The notes under the pieces: generated by a model
What the model was told of the DNA's origin: nothing
What the model saw: only the letters and a program-made list of their open reading frames with translations
The model's database searches: none
Program-made: the position numbers and the translations under genes
Assembly (NCBI RefSeq): GCF_011057975.1
Contig: NZ_CP049109.1
Location: 1,705,001-1,769,000 of the forward strand
Direction: 5' to 3'
DNA from: Sphingosinithalassobacter tenebrarum
GTDB taxonomy: Bacteria > Pseudomonadota > Alphaproteobacteria > Sphingomonadales > Sphingomonadaceae
Length of the DNA stretch: 64,000 bases
Part shown: positions 38,443-46,193 of the stretch, piece by piece
Layout: each line of letters opens with the position of its first letter
Position numbering within the stretch: the stretch's first letter is position 1

Positions 38443-38514
38443 TACGTCACGACTCACTGCGAACTTTGCACGTAAATCTGCGGTTTTTGCCCGCCGCGTC
38501 GAAGGGCCATTGAG

Positions 38515-39288
38515 ATGACCCCCGCATCCTGCTTAACTCCCGCGATGGACGCTCCGGTCGAAGACGCTCCCGAACGACTCAATCTCGATATCGACGGGTG
38601 GGAAGGGCCGCTCGACGTGCTGCTCGCGCTCGCGCGCAACCAGAAGGTCGACTTGACGGCGATTTCGATCCTTCAGCTCGTCGAGCAATATCTGGAATTC
38701 GTCAACGAGGCGAGCGAGTTGCGGCTCGAACTTGCCGCCGATTATCTCGTCATGGCCGCCTGGCTCGCATACCTCAAATCCGCGCTGCTGCTGCCGCGCG
38801 ATCCCGAAGTCGAGCCGAGCCCCGAGGAACTGGCGCTGCGGCTCCAGCTTCGCCTCGAACGGCTGAATGCGATGCGGGAGGCCGGTGCCCGGCTACTCGC
38901 GCGCGACTGCCTCAATCGCGACGTCTTCCGTCGCGGCGCGCCGGAGGGGCTGCGGACGGTGCGGCAGGCGCGCTACGAAGCCGAAATCTACGATCTGATC
39001 GCCGCATATGGCCGAGTGAGCGCGCGCACGCGGCCGGTGATGCATGTTGTTGCCACGCGGCCCGTAATGACGCTCGACGAAGCGATCGAGCGCGTTTCGG
39101 CGATGATCGGCAAGGCCGTCGACTGGTCGACCATCGAGAGTTTTCTGCCGAAGGAAGCGACCGGCGCCTATCGCAAGTCGGCGCTGGCATCGAGCTTCGT
39201 CGCCGCGCTTGAGCTCGCGCGGCAGGGGCGGCTGGAAATGCAGCAGAAATCGCCCTTCGCGCCGCTCTATCTGCGGGCAGGCGCATGA
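38515..39288 (+). CDS. scpA: Segregation and condensation protein ScpA
   Basis: Kleisin subunit of the SMC-ScpAB chromosome condensation complex. The 257-residue protein has the N-terminal kleisin motif LDIDGWEGPLDVLLALARNQKVDL and then LQLVEQYLEFV and ADYLVMAAWLAYLKSALLLP. The C-terminal winged-helix region ends FAPLYLRAGA. An ATG at 38545 is an alternative start. The 3' end overlaps scpB by 4 bases. In related genomes scpA normally follows nagZ; here an accessory stretch precedes it. Confidence 0.95.
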   Translation: MTPASCLTPAMDAPVEDAPERLNLDIDGWEGPLDVLLALARNQKVDLTAISILQLVEQYLEFVNEASELRLELAADYLVMAAWLAYLKSALLLPRDPEVEPSPEELALRLQLRLERLNAMREAGARLLARDCLNRDVFRRGAPEGLRTVRQARYEAEIYDLIAAYGRVSARTRPVMHVVATRPVMTLDEAIERVSAMIGKAVDWSTIESFLPKEATGAYRKSALASSFVAALELARQGRLEMQQKSPFAPLYLRAGA

Positions 39289-39944
39289 GCGACGATCCCG
39301 ACATCATCGAACGCGCGGTAGAGGCGGTGCTGTTCGCGGCGGTCGAGCCGCTGACGATCCATGAGATCAAGGCGCATGTCGGGCAGGAGGCGGACGTGCG
39401 CGGCGCGCTCGACCGGCTGAGCGCATTCTATTCGGAGCGCGGCATCGAAATCGTCCGGCGCGGCGAGCGCTGGCATTTCCAGACCAGCGCCGATCTCGCC
39501 CATCTGCTGCGCCGCGACCGCGAGGAAAGCCGCAAGCTGAGCCGCGCGGGGATCGAGACGCTGGCGATCATCGCCTATCACGAACCGGTGACGCGCGCGG
39601 AGATCGAGGCGATCCGCGGCGTGCAGATTTCGAAGGGCACGCTCGACGTGCTGATGGAGGCAGGCTGGATCCGCCCCGCCGGCCGCCGCGAAGTTCCCGG
39701 CCGCCCGCTGCTTTATGCCACCACGCCCGAATTTCTCAGCCATTTCGGGCTCGCCAGCCGCCGCGACCTGCCCGGCATCGATGATTTGCGCGCCGCCGGG
39801 CTGCTCGATCCGGTTGATGTCGCGATGGAGCAGGCGGAAATGGAGCTGGCCGACGAGGACGAGGATGCGGAAAGCGACGCCGACGACTCCGATTTCGACG
39901 AGGACGGCGACGGCGATGGCCAAACCGTAACAAAGCAGGATTAG
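39285..39944 (+). CDS. scpB: Segregation and condensation protein ScpB
   Basis: Winged-helix dimer that binds ScpA in the SMC complex. The 219-residue protein shows VEAVLFAAVEPLTIHEIK, LSRAGIETLAIIAYHEPVTRAEIEAIRG, and the second winged helix GRPLLYATTPEFLSHFGL. The C-terminal tail is strongly acidic (runs of Asp and Glu after about residue 185). Start and stop fit the ScpA-ScpB coupling (ATGA overlap). tatA follows after 84 bases. Confidence 0.96.
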   Translation: MSDDPDIIERAVEAVLFAAVEPLTIHEIKAHVGQEADVRGALDRLSAFYSERGIEIVRRGERWHFQTSADLAHLLRRDREESRKLSRAGIETLAIIAYHEPVTRAEIEAIRGVQISKGTLDVLMEAGWIRPAGRREVPGRPLLYATTPEFLSHFGLASRRDLPGIDDLRAAGLLDPVDVAMEQAEMELADEDEDAESDADDSDFDEDGDGDGQTVTKQD

Positions 39945-40028
39945 CGGCTTCCCGGCAATCGGCCCGGTGATCGGCGTTGCCGATTGCATGGACGGCCATT
40001 AAATAGGTCGGAGTCGAGGAGATTATGT

Positions 40029-40265
40029 ATGAGTCCGAGCATCTGGCAGATTATCATCGTCGCCCTGATCGCAGTGGTGCTGCTGGGTGGCGGCCGTTTT
40101 TCGAGCATGATGGGCGACGTCGCCAAGGGTATCAAAAGCTTCAAGAAGGGCATGTCGGAAGACGATAATGCCACGCCCGCGCCGCCGAGCCGCATCGAGG
40201 GCCGTCGCGCGTCCGAACCCGGCGTCGAAACCGAAACCGAGCGCAGCCGCGAGGAACAGCGCTGA
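40029..40265 (+). CDS. tatA: Twin-arginine translocase subunit TatA
   Basis: Pore-forming subunit of the Tat system. The 78-residue protein has an N-terminal membrane helix (IWQIIIVALIAVVLLGGGRF, about residues 5-24), the amphipathic helix SSMMGDVAKGIKSFKKGM with the conserved FKKG, and a charged tail. The ATG at 40029 follows GAGGAG at about 8 bases. The longer frame from 39984 adds non-conserved residues. It is separated from tatB by 146 bases with no visible feature. Confidence 0.95.
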   Translation: MSPSIWQIIIVALIAVVLLGGGRFSSMMGDVAKGIKSFKKGMSEDDNATPAPPSRIEGRRASEPGVETETERSREEQR

Positions 40266-40411
40266 GCACTCGCGTGGCGCGGGGCCGGGGGCACGCCTCC
40301 GCTCCGTGCGTGTCGCGCGAAGGCGAGGCACAGCGGCGCATCTTTCGCGGCACGTCCCCCGACTGCGGTCGGGACGGGCGGCATTCGAAGTTCAGGGACA
40401 GGCACTAGCGA

Positions 40412-40861
40412 ATGTTTTCCGATATCGGCTGGAGCGAGTTGCTGATGGTCGGCTTCATCGCGCTGATCGTGATCGGCCCGAAGGACCTGCCCAAGGCGAT
40501 GCGTTTCGCCGGCCAGTGGGTCGGCAAGGCACGCGGCGTCGCGCGGCAGTTCCGCTCGGGCTTCGATGCGATGGTGCGCGAGGCCGAGCTGGCCGAAATG
40601 GAAAAGAAATGGGCCGAGGAAAATGCCCGGATCATGCGCGAGCATCCGATGCAGGGTTCGCTGCCCGGCCCCGACGGCGAAGTCGCGCCGCCCGCAGCGC
40701 CGCAGCCCGCCGCGGAACCGGCGCCGCCGCCGGCTTCGCAGCATGTCGCCGATGAGGATGCGCCGCCGGTGATGACCGAGCGTCCCGTTGTCCATGAGCC
40801 CCCGCAACCGGAGGCGAGCGAGACCGCTCCGCCCGCCAATTCGGACAAGCCCGGTTCGTGA
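40412..40861 (+). CDS. tatB: Twin-arginine translocase subunit TatB
   Basis: Substrate receptor partner of TatC. The 149-residue protein starts [31 protein letters not shown], written in parts: the short helix [18 protein letters not shown], then the conserved [10 protein letters not shown] hinge. A long amphipathic helix and an acidic Pro-rich C-tail follow. The stop overlaps the tatC GTG start by 4 bases. Confidence 0.94.
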   Translation: MFSDIGWSELLMVGFIALIVIGPKDLPKAMRFAGQWVGKARGVARQFRSGFDAMVREAELAEMEKKWAEENARIMREHPMQGSLPGPDGEVAPPAAPQPAAEPAPPPASQHVADEDAPPVMTERPVVHEPPQPEASETAPPANSDKPGS

Positions 40862-41637
40862 GCGACACTGACGAAATCGACGACAGCCAGGCACCGCTTC
40901 TCGATCACCTGATCGAGCTGCGGCGGCGACTGCTCTATTGCGCGCTCGCCGTGGCGGTGACGTTTGTCGGCGCCTATTATTTCGCCGAAGTGATCTTCGC
41001 CTTCCTGGTCCAGCCGCTGGTCGCGGCGGGGCAGGGGAAGATCATCTTCACGCAGATTTTCGAAGCCTTTTTCGTGCAGGTGAAAGTTGCGTTCTTCGCG
41101 GCGATGATGCTGTCTTTCCCGGTGATCGCCAACCAGCTGTGGCAATTCGTCGCGCCGGGCCTCTATCGCAAGGAAAAGCGGGCGCTGCTGCCTTTCCTGC
41201 TGGCGACGCCGATCCTGTTCCTGGGCGGGGCGGCGATGGCCTATTACATCACCATCCCGGTGGCGCTGCATTTCCTGCTCAGCTTCCAGGGCGATCTGGG
41301 CGGCGTGCAGCAGGAGGCATTGCCCTCGGTCGGCAATTATCTCGATTTCGTGATGCAGTTCCTGTTCGCCTTCGGGCTGGCGTTCCTGCTGCCGGTGCTG
41401 CTGATGCTGCTCGAGCGTTCGGGGCTGATCACCTATGAGCAGATCAAGGGTGCGTGGCGCTATTTCTGCGTCGCGGCGTTCGGCGTGTCGGCGGTGCTGA
41501 CGCCGCCCGATATCTGGTCGCAGTCGCTGCTCGCGCTGCCGCTGATCGGGCTCTACATGCTCTCGATCGTCGCGATCCGCATCACCCACCATCGCCGCGC
41601 AAAGGCGGAAGCCGCGACCGAAGAGGAGCTGCCATAA
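40858..41637 (+). CDS. tatC: Twin-arginine translocase subunit TatC
   Basis: Six-helix membrane core of the Tat system that binds twin-arginine signal peptides. The 259-residue protein has [13 protein letters not shown] at the N-terminus, [38 protein letters not shown] (in parts: [17 protein letters not shown], then RKEKR), and the ALTPPD-like [10 protein letters not shown] motif. The Glu in [10 protein letters not shown] matches the conserved position. The GTG start is coupled to tatB. A hairpin follows the stop. Confidence 0.96.
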   Translation: MSDTDEIDDSQAPLLDHLIELRRRLLYCALAVAVTFVGAYYFAEVIFAFLVQPLVAAGQGKIIFTQIFEAFFVQVKVAFFAAMMLSFPVIANQLWQFVAPGLYRKEKRALLPFLLATPILFLGGAAMAYYITIPVALHFLLSFQGDLGGVQQEALPSVGNYLDFVMQFLFAFGLAFLLPVLLMLLERSGLITYEQIKGAWRYFCVAAFGVSAVLTPPDIWSQSLLALPLIGLYMLSIVAIRITHHRRAKAEAATEEELP

Positions 41638-41641
41638 AAAA

Positions 41642-41667
41642 GGGGCGGAACGCCGCGCGTCCCGCCC
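41642..41667 (-). terminator. Intrinsic terminator between tatC and the entericidin gene
   Basis: GGGGCGG and CCCGCCC arms enclose GAACGCCGCGCGT-type inner pairing. On the minus strand the hairpin is followed by a TTTTTTA run (rc of 41634-41641), so it is a good terminator for the entericidin gene. It may also act on tatC. Confidence 0.65.
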
Positions 41668-41693
41668 GTTCGTCATATTTGGGAGAGGATGGC

Positions 41694-41828
41694 TTATTTG
41701 GCTTCGTCAGCCGCGCCCGAAACCGCGTCGCCTGCCGAGGAAACGTCCTGACCGACGCCTTCCACCGTGTTGCAGGCGGAAATCGCGAACATGCCCGCAA
41801 TCGTGGCTGCAAAGAAGATCTTACGCAT
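41694..41828 (-). CDS. Entericidin A/B family lipoprotein
   Basis: A 44-residue lipoprotein too short for most gene callers: signal MRKIFFAATIAGMFAISAC with a lipobox (I-S-A-C), then NTVEGVGQDVSSAGDAVSGA, the hallmark of entericidins. In E. coli the entericidin pair acts as a toxin/antidote and ecnB is controlled by the stationary-phase sigma factor. Only one gene is present here. A possible EcfG promoter lies 56 bases upstream, and the stress locus starts just beyond. Confidence 0.9.
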   Translation of the reverse strand: MRKIFFAATIAGMFAISACNTVEGVGQDVSSAGDAVSGAADEAK

Positions 41829-41883
41829 AGCTCAATACTCCAGACCAGGGATGGATCGGCCGCCGGGGCGGCGTCAAAATGCC

Positions 41884-41908
41884 AATGCCGCAGCCGCGCT
41901 TTCGTTCC
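41884..41908 (-). promoter_or_regulatory. Possible EcfG promoter of the entericidin gene
   Basis: On the minus strand GGAAC (41908-41904) is followed after 16 bases by CATT (41887-41884), against the consensus CGTT. The spacing and distance to the gene fit, but one -10 base differs. Confidence 0.4.
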
Positions 41909-41957
41909 GAAAGTCGCCTGAAACCAATGCTTTTGTGAGGAGAGCCCCAAATAGTAA

Positions 41958-42003
41958 GCCCGGAAGCGTCACCGGGGGGGGGAGGGGGTTGACGCTTCCG
42001 GGC
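41958..42003 (-). terminator. Perfect 14-bp inverted repeat with G-rich loop
   Basis: GCCCGGAAGCGTCA (41958-41971) and TGACGCTTCCGGGC (41990-42003) pair perfectly around an 18-base loop that is almost all G on the plus strand. It lies downstream of the kinase-like gene on the minus strand and is followed there by TTACTATTT, so it may be a terminator. The long G tract is unusual. Confidence 0.5.
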
Positions 42004-42119
42004 CCATGTCTTGGATAGCGAGAGCGGGGGGGCAATAAAGTCACTATCCGAATAGCAGAACGCCCCTTTACGTCAGCGGTTCCCTCGACCGGAATATTTT
42101 TTGATTCTTTTGTTTGCAG

Positions 42120-43697
42120 TCACGAACGGCCGACAACGGCAATCGACATTTCATAGGCGCCGAGCAGCGGATCGTAATGCAGCTTGGTGCGGAGCTGCCG
42201 CGCAAGCCCCCCGATGACGCGACCGTAGCGGGCCTGAAGCAGCGCTTCCATCTCGCTGCTTTCGACCAGCGCCGGGGAAACCACGCGGAGCGTGGCGCGG
42301 TCTTCGGTTTCGCCCTGCCTGAGCACGATCCGCACCTGCGCTGCGGGCGAGCAATTCATGGCCAGTTCGACGATTTCCGTCAGGAGAAAGGCGACAGCCA
42401 CGGCGACGTCCTGGCTGACCATATAGGGTTCGAGTTCGAGCGTAATGCCCACGCCCGACGCCGACGCTGGAGCGGTGGCGCGGATGCTGGATGCCAGCTC
42501 TCCGATCACCGAGCGCAGTTCCAGCCCGCTATTCTCTTCCATCTCCGCATAGTGATAGCGATGCACGACGGCGAGCGCATCGACGCGCCGCTGAATCGAG
42601 GCATAGGCTTCTGCGGCTTCCGGGCCCCGGGCGCCGCGGGCGTGGAAATTGATAAGGCTGGCGATGACCTGCAGGTTGTTCTTCACGCGGTGATGCACTT
42701 CGCGAGTCAGCCGTGTCTGCCGTACCAGCCCTTCGGCAAGATCGGCTTCGTGCACTTGCACGGTACGGCTGATTTCCCGAAACGTCTCGCCCAGCTCGCG
42801 GATTTCCTGTGCCGGCATCGCGCCGAACTTGCCAGCCTCCATCGTTTCGCCCGGTTGATAGGCCCCCACTTCGGCACGCAGCCGCCGCAACGGCCGGATC
42901 AGCAGCCGATCGACGACGAACCAGGCTATGCCCGCCGCTGCGAACCACATCAGCAAAGGCAACAGCATCGCGATCAGCAACGGCGCTGTGATGGGCGCGC
43001 CGGGCATTTTCATTTCCAGGATCAATCCGTCGACGCCCAGATTGCTGCGGACGACTCCGCGACCTTCCAGCGTGTCGCTCTCCAGTCGGCGCAATTCGAG
43101 CCTGGGGCCGTCCCGTTTCGTCAACGCCGCGCCATATTGCGGCACAAATCCGCTGGGACGCGCAAGCGCTGCCAGTGCGCGTATCGGATAATAGGCCGAT
43201 GCAGTCCCGCCGGCTGCGCCTCCGATCCGCATCGTCAGTCCTTCTCCGGGGACGATGGCGGCACTGACTTCGCCAGGTTCGAGGAATTCCGCCCCGGCGA
43301 CACTGAACTGGGTGCCGCATAGAATGCGGCCGTTCTGATCGGTGATCGCGAATTGCGCGCCGCTCGCCGCCAGCGCGGCGAAATTACCTTGCAGCCGAGT
43401 GCAGGCGGGTGCGTCTGTTGGGGAGCGCTCGATCACGATCAGTGCCTGCCGCAACACGCGAACATGGTTACTCAGGAAGGATTCGAGAACCGCCGTGCTT
43501 TCCCGCGACGCGGCGTTGAGCCGCGCTTCGGCCTCGACGTCGGCAAGCCGCGTGGTTCGTAATGTCGTGAACAGAGCGATTAGCGCGAGCGGCAACAGCG
43601 CGCAGGACAGAATCAGGAAAACCTTGGCCCCGGTGGGCATGCGCGCCAGCACCGCGGCCGGCCCTGAACTGTCCGGCTCGTGATCGGATTCGGCCAT
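42120..43697 (-). CDS. phyT: PhyT/PhyP-like HisKA_2 family phosphotransfer protein
   Basis: A 525-residue membrane protein: helices at about 25-45 and 238-262 flank a periplasmic sensor region, followed by a HAMP-like linker and a HisKA_2 dimerisation domain with EVHHRVKNNLQVIASL (phospho-His H335). The ATPase part is degenerate. The usual N-box (NELVxNA) reads TEIVELAMN, and the DxGxG loop is absent (RVVSPALVESS). This fits the PhyP/PhyT proteins of Sphingomonas, which exchange phosphate with or dephosphorylate PhyR. Directly downstream of nepR in the same direction. Confidence 0.75.
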   Translation of the reverse strand: MAESDHEPDSSGPAAVLARMPTGAKVFLILSCALLPLALIALFTTLRTTRLADVEAEARLNAASRESTAVLESFLSNHVRVLRQALIVIERSPTDAPACTRLQGNFAALAASGAQFAITDQNGRILCGTQFSVAGAEFLEPGEVSAAIVPGEGLTMRIGGAAGGTASAYYPIRALAALARPSGFVPQYGAALTKRDGPRLELRRLESDTLEGRGVVRSNLGVDGLILEMKMPGAPITAPLLIAMLLPLLMWFAAAGIAWFVVDRLLIRPLRRLRAEVGAYQPGETMEAGKFGAMPAQEIRELGETFREISRTVQVHEADLAEGLVRQTRLTREVHHRVKNNLQVIASLINFHARGARGPEAAEAYASIQRRVDALAVVHRYHYAEMEENSGLELRSVIGELASSIRATAPASASGVGITLELEPYMVSQDVAVAVAFLLTEIVELAMNCSPAAQVRIVLRQGETEDRATLRVVSPALVESSEMEALLQARYGRVIGGLARQLRTKLHYDPLLGAYEMSIAVVGRS

Positions 43698-43707
43698 GAA
43701 CCTGAGC

Positions 43708-43884
43708 TCAGGAGAGCTTTTTCAGCAAATCGAGCATGGAATCCGGGATCGCCTCACCAACGGTATCGTCATAGGCCTTACGCAGCGCATCGCCGACATC
43801 GCGATCGTCACGATGCTTGCCTTCGCCGTTTTTCTCCGACGGCGGATGCTGTCCCATATTCTTGTCTTGATCAGCAGAGTGCAC
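43708..43884 (-). CDS. nepR: Anti-sigma factor NepR
   Basis: A small protein that holds EcfG inactive until phosphorylated PhyR removes it. The core is DVGDALRKAYDDTVGEAIP followed by DSMLDLLKKLS, giving the two helices of NepR. The GTG at 43884 (58 residues) has a GGGGGG-rich ribosome site; an ATG at 43857 would give 49 residues. A good EcfG-type promoter lies about 100 bases upstream. A GGGCCC hairpin (43899-43917) lies in the leader. Divergent from phyR, ten bases before the phyT-like gene. Confidence 0.85.
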   Translation of the reverse strand: MHSADQDKNMGQHPPSEKNGEGKHRDDRDVGDALRKAYDDTVGEAIPDSMLDLLKKLS

Positions 43885-43990
43885 CAATTCCCCCCTTTGG
43901 GCCCTTCGGCAGGGCCCGGGATTAAGAACATTGACCTGGTCGTGCAAGCGTCCCGAAAAACCCGGAGGGACAACCCGCGCCATTTGCATG

Positions 43991-44016
43991 AAACCAAAAA
44001 GCGCGTCGTTGGTTCC
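43991..44016 (-). promoter_or_regulatory. EcfG-type promoter of nepR
   Basis: On the minus strand GGAAC (44016-44012) is followed after 17 bases by GTTT (43994-43991), matching the EcfG consensus GGAAC-N16/17-cGTT apart from the first -10 base. It would make nepR and the phyT-like gene part of the regulon they control. Confidence 0.7.
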
Positions 44017-44129
44017 ACAGTGCGATGCAAATCCGGGGAGGGGCTTCTTCGGGTATGTAAATCGACGATTGCAACAGGGGGGCAGCGACCGCATGGTCGC
44101 CGGCTCACGCGAAGGAGAATGACCGAACC

Positions 44130-44927
44130 ATGTCGCTTGGACAGCAAATCGCGCCGCATCTTCCGTTCCTGCGGCGCTATGCCCGTGCATTGACCGGCAG
44201 TCAGGTGGAAGGCGACCGCTATGTTCGCGCCGCGCTTGAAACAATCGTGGAAGCGCCCGACGAATTTCCGCGCGACATCTCGCCGCGCCTTGCCCTGTAC
44301 CGTACATTTCAGGCGATCTGGCAGACGACGCAGGTTGCCGAGCATGATGCCGGCAGCGCCGAGGGCGGTGAAGCGATTGCGCGCGCGCGGCTTGCCAAAC
44401 TGGCGCCGATCTCCCGGCAGGCGCTGTTGCTGACGGCGATGGAGGGGTTCACGGTCGAGGACACCGCTTATCTGATTCAGAAGGAGCCGGAGGAGGTGTC
44501 CGAACTGGTTTCCGAGGCGATTTCCGAAATCGAGACCCAGACGCGCACGCGCGTGCTGATCATCGAAGACGAACCGCTCATCGCGATGGATATCGAAACG
44601 ATCGTCCGGGATATGGGCCATGATGTCACCGGCGTCGCCGTCACGCGCGACGAAGCCGTGGCGCTTGCGATGGAAGATCGACCGGGCCTGGTGCTCGCCG
44701 ACATCCAGCTGGCCGACGACAGTTCCGGTATCGATGCGGTCAAGGATATTCTGAACGAATTTGCGGTGCCGGTGATCTTCATTACGGCATTCCCGGAACG
44801 GCTGCTCACCGGCGAACGCCCCGAGCCGACGTTTCTCATCACCAAGCCGTTCCAGCGCGAGACCGTCAAGACGACGATCAGCCAGGCGCTTTTCTTCGAT
44901 CAGGCGACGGTTCCGGCCGGCGAATAA
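44130..44927 (+). CDS. phyR: General stress response regulator PhyR
   Basis: Anti-anti-sigma response regulator. The 265-residue protein has an N-terminal sigma-factor-like domain (about 1-135, LPFLRRYARALTGSQVEGD...ISRQALLLTAMEGFTVEDTAYL) and a C-terminal receiver. The acidic pocket is IEDEP, the phosphorylated Asp is D191 (VLADIQLAD), and the receiver is the FAT GUY type (VIFITAFPE, then ITKPF). Phosphorylated PhyR binds NepR and frees EcfG. AAGGAG lies 12 bases before the ATG. Followed by a small membrane gene and ecfG. Confidence 0.96.
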   Translation: MSLGQQIAPHLPFLRRYARALTGSQVEGDRYVRAALETIVEAPDEFPRDISPRLALYRTFQAIWQTTQVAEHDAGSAEGGEAIARARLAKLAPISRQALLLTAMEGFTVEDTAYLIQKEPEEVSELVSEAISEIETQTRTRVLIIEDEPLIAMDIETIVRDMGHDVTGVAVTRDEAVALAMEDRPGLVLADIQLADDSSGIDAVKDILNEFAVPVIFITAFPERLLTGERPEPTFLITKPFQRETVKTTISQALFFDQATVPAGE

Positions 44928-44991
44928 GGCCGCGCACTGGAAAATCGAAAGATGGAACGGAGCCAAAACGGTTTTCACGGGTTGATGGCGC

Positions 44992-45135
44992 ATGGCTGAC
45001 CAAGACGAACATATCGAACTCGACACTGATCGAGCCCGCGCCGGCGCCACGCCCGGAATGACTCGCTACATCTTGACCTTTTCGATGGTTCTCATCGTGA
45101 TAGTGATGATGGGTGTATTGTGGTGGGGCTGGTAA
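44992..45135 (+). CDS. 47-residue single-pass membrane peptide between phyR and ecfG
   Basis: Translates to an acidic N-terminus (MADQDEHIELDTDRARAG), then ATPGMTRYILTF and a membrane helix SMVLIVIVMMGVLWWGW at the very C-terminus. It lies 64 bases after phyR and 89 before ecfG, in the same direction. Too short for standard callers. No family is known to me. The charge pattern predicts an inner membrane peptide with a cytoplasmic head. Confidence 0.6.
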   Translation: MADQDEHIELDTDRARAGATPGMTRYILTFSMVLIVIVMMGVLWWGW

Positions 45136-45224
45136 GCGCCCAGGGTGCTACCCCTGGCAAAGTCGCTCCGCCGCCTTATGTGGTGAAGCCTGATGGCTCC
45201 GGTCCAGCTAATGAACGGAATCGA

Positions 45225-45872
45225 ATGACGCAGTCCGACAAGTCCGACGATGCTTCCAATGAGGAATCGGTTGAAAAGACCGAGCACGTCGCGCTTTCAG
45301 ATCCCGAGTTCAAGGACCAGCTGGCCCAGGTGATTCCGCACCTGCGCGCCTTCGGGCGGTCTCTTTCGGGCAGCCGCGATCTTGCTGACGATTTGGTTCA
45401 GGAAACGTTGCTCAAGGCATGGGCCGCGCGCAAACGCTTCCAGGCCGGCACCAATATGCGTGCCTGGACCTTCATCATCCTGCGCAATCTTTATCTGAGC
45501 CAGATGCGGCGTTCGCGATTCAAGGGCGAATGGGATGATATGGTTGCCGACCGGCTGCTCGCCGCGCCGGCCAGCCAGGATCGTCATGTCGAACTTTCCG
45601 ACATGCAGCGGGCATTGCTGCATCTTCCCCAGCCGCAACGGGAGGCGTTGATCCTGGTGGGGGCGGGCGGTTTCGCCTATGAAGAGGCGGCCGAAATTTG
45701 CGGCGTTGCGGTTGGTACGATCAAGAGCCGCGTCGCGCGAGGACGCGTCGCGCTCGAAAATACGCTAAACGATGGACAACTGCCGTCGCGCCGTGACGGC
45801 GATGCCGGCGATGGGCGCAGCGCCCTAGATACCATTCTGAGTGAAGTCGACGACCTCAGTCGGGATCGATAG
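45225..45872 (+). CDS. ecfG: ECF sigma factor EcfG
   Basis: The general stress sigma factor. The 215-residue protein has region 2 (VIPHLRAFGRSLSGSRDLADDLVQETLLKAW, in parts FGRSLSGSRDLADDLVQET) with TNMRAWTFIILRNLYLSQMRR. Region 4 has LPQPQREALILVGAGGFAYEEAAEICG then VAVGTIKSRVARGR. It matches the EcfG (ECF15) type adjoining phyR. The ATG at 45225 is preferred over the longer frame from 45120, which overlaps the small membrane gene. A terminator follows. Confidence 0.94.
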   Translation: MTQSDKSDDASNEESVEKTEHVALSDPEFKDQLAQVIPHLRAFGRSLSGSRDLADDLVQETLLKAWAARKRFQAGTNMRAWTFIILRNLYLSQMRRSRFKGEWDDMVADRLLAAPASQDRHVELSDMQRALLHLPQPQREALILVGAGGFAYEEAAEICGVAVGTIKSRVARGRVALENTLNDGQLPSRRDGDAGDGRSALDTILSEVDDLSRDR

Positions 45873-45879
45873 AAGCGGG

Positions 45880-45916
45880 AAAGGCGAATGCGAAACGCAG
45901 TCGTCTTTCGCCTTTT
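45880..45916. terminator. Bidirectional terminator between ecfG and the second nepR
   Basis: AAAGGCGAA (45880-45888) pairs with TTCGCCTTT (45907-45915), with an inner GCG AAA CGC mini-stem in the loop. The plus strand continues TTCTAAC and the minus strand has TTTCCCG-type sequence, so it mainly serves ecfG. Confidence 0.7.
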
Positions 45917-45924
45917 CTAACATC

Positions 45925-46113
45925 TCAGGGCGTGAAGCGGGCTTGGCCTTCCTTGTTCAGGCGCCGCAATAAGGCAGCCATGTCATCGGGCAGCCCCAGA
46001 TCGCGGTCATAGGCGTCGCGTAGCGCAGTTCCGATTGCGTCGCTCGCGCGCGGCGCTTCAACCCGATAACTCGGGGAGGCCTCCGGGGACGATCGAGGGT
46101 GCGTTCCAACCAT
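45925..46113 (-). CDS. Second NepR-like anti-sigma protein
   Basis: A 62-residue protein whose middle, SDAIGTALRDAYDRDLG followed by LPDDMAALLRRLN, matches both helices of NepR. Compared with the NepR at 43708 the linker between helices is about two residues shorter. It is convergent with ecfG, separated by a terminator. It likely binds EcfG or a related ECF factor, but could be a competitor or a decoy. The leader is Pro/Ser-rich and not conserved. Confidence 0.7.
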   Translation of the reverse strand: MVGTHPRSSPEASPSYRVEAPRASDAIGTALRDAYDRDLGLPDDMAALLRRLNKEGQARFTP

Positions 46114-46193
46114 ATAGATTAAAACCGATATGTTCGAAATTTGTTGCTTGACAGGGGCAAAAAAACTTTGCGCGCATACAAGAAGGAACGGTT

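Noticed and set aside
44955..44980. EcfG promoter upstream of the small gene and ecfG
   Set aside because: GGAAC is present but no GTT-type -10 lies 16-17 bases on. A shifted GGAGC-N16-GGTT is too degenerate to claim.
46147..46175. Sigma-70 type promoter for glnE (TTGACA at 46149)
   Set aside because: A good -35 hexamer is present, but no acceptable -10 lies at 16-18 bases.
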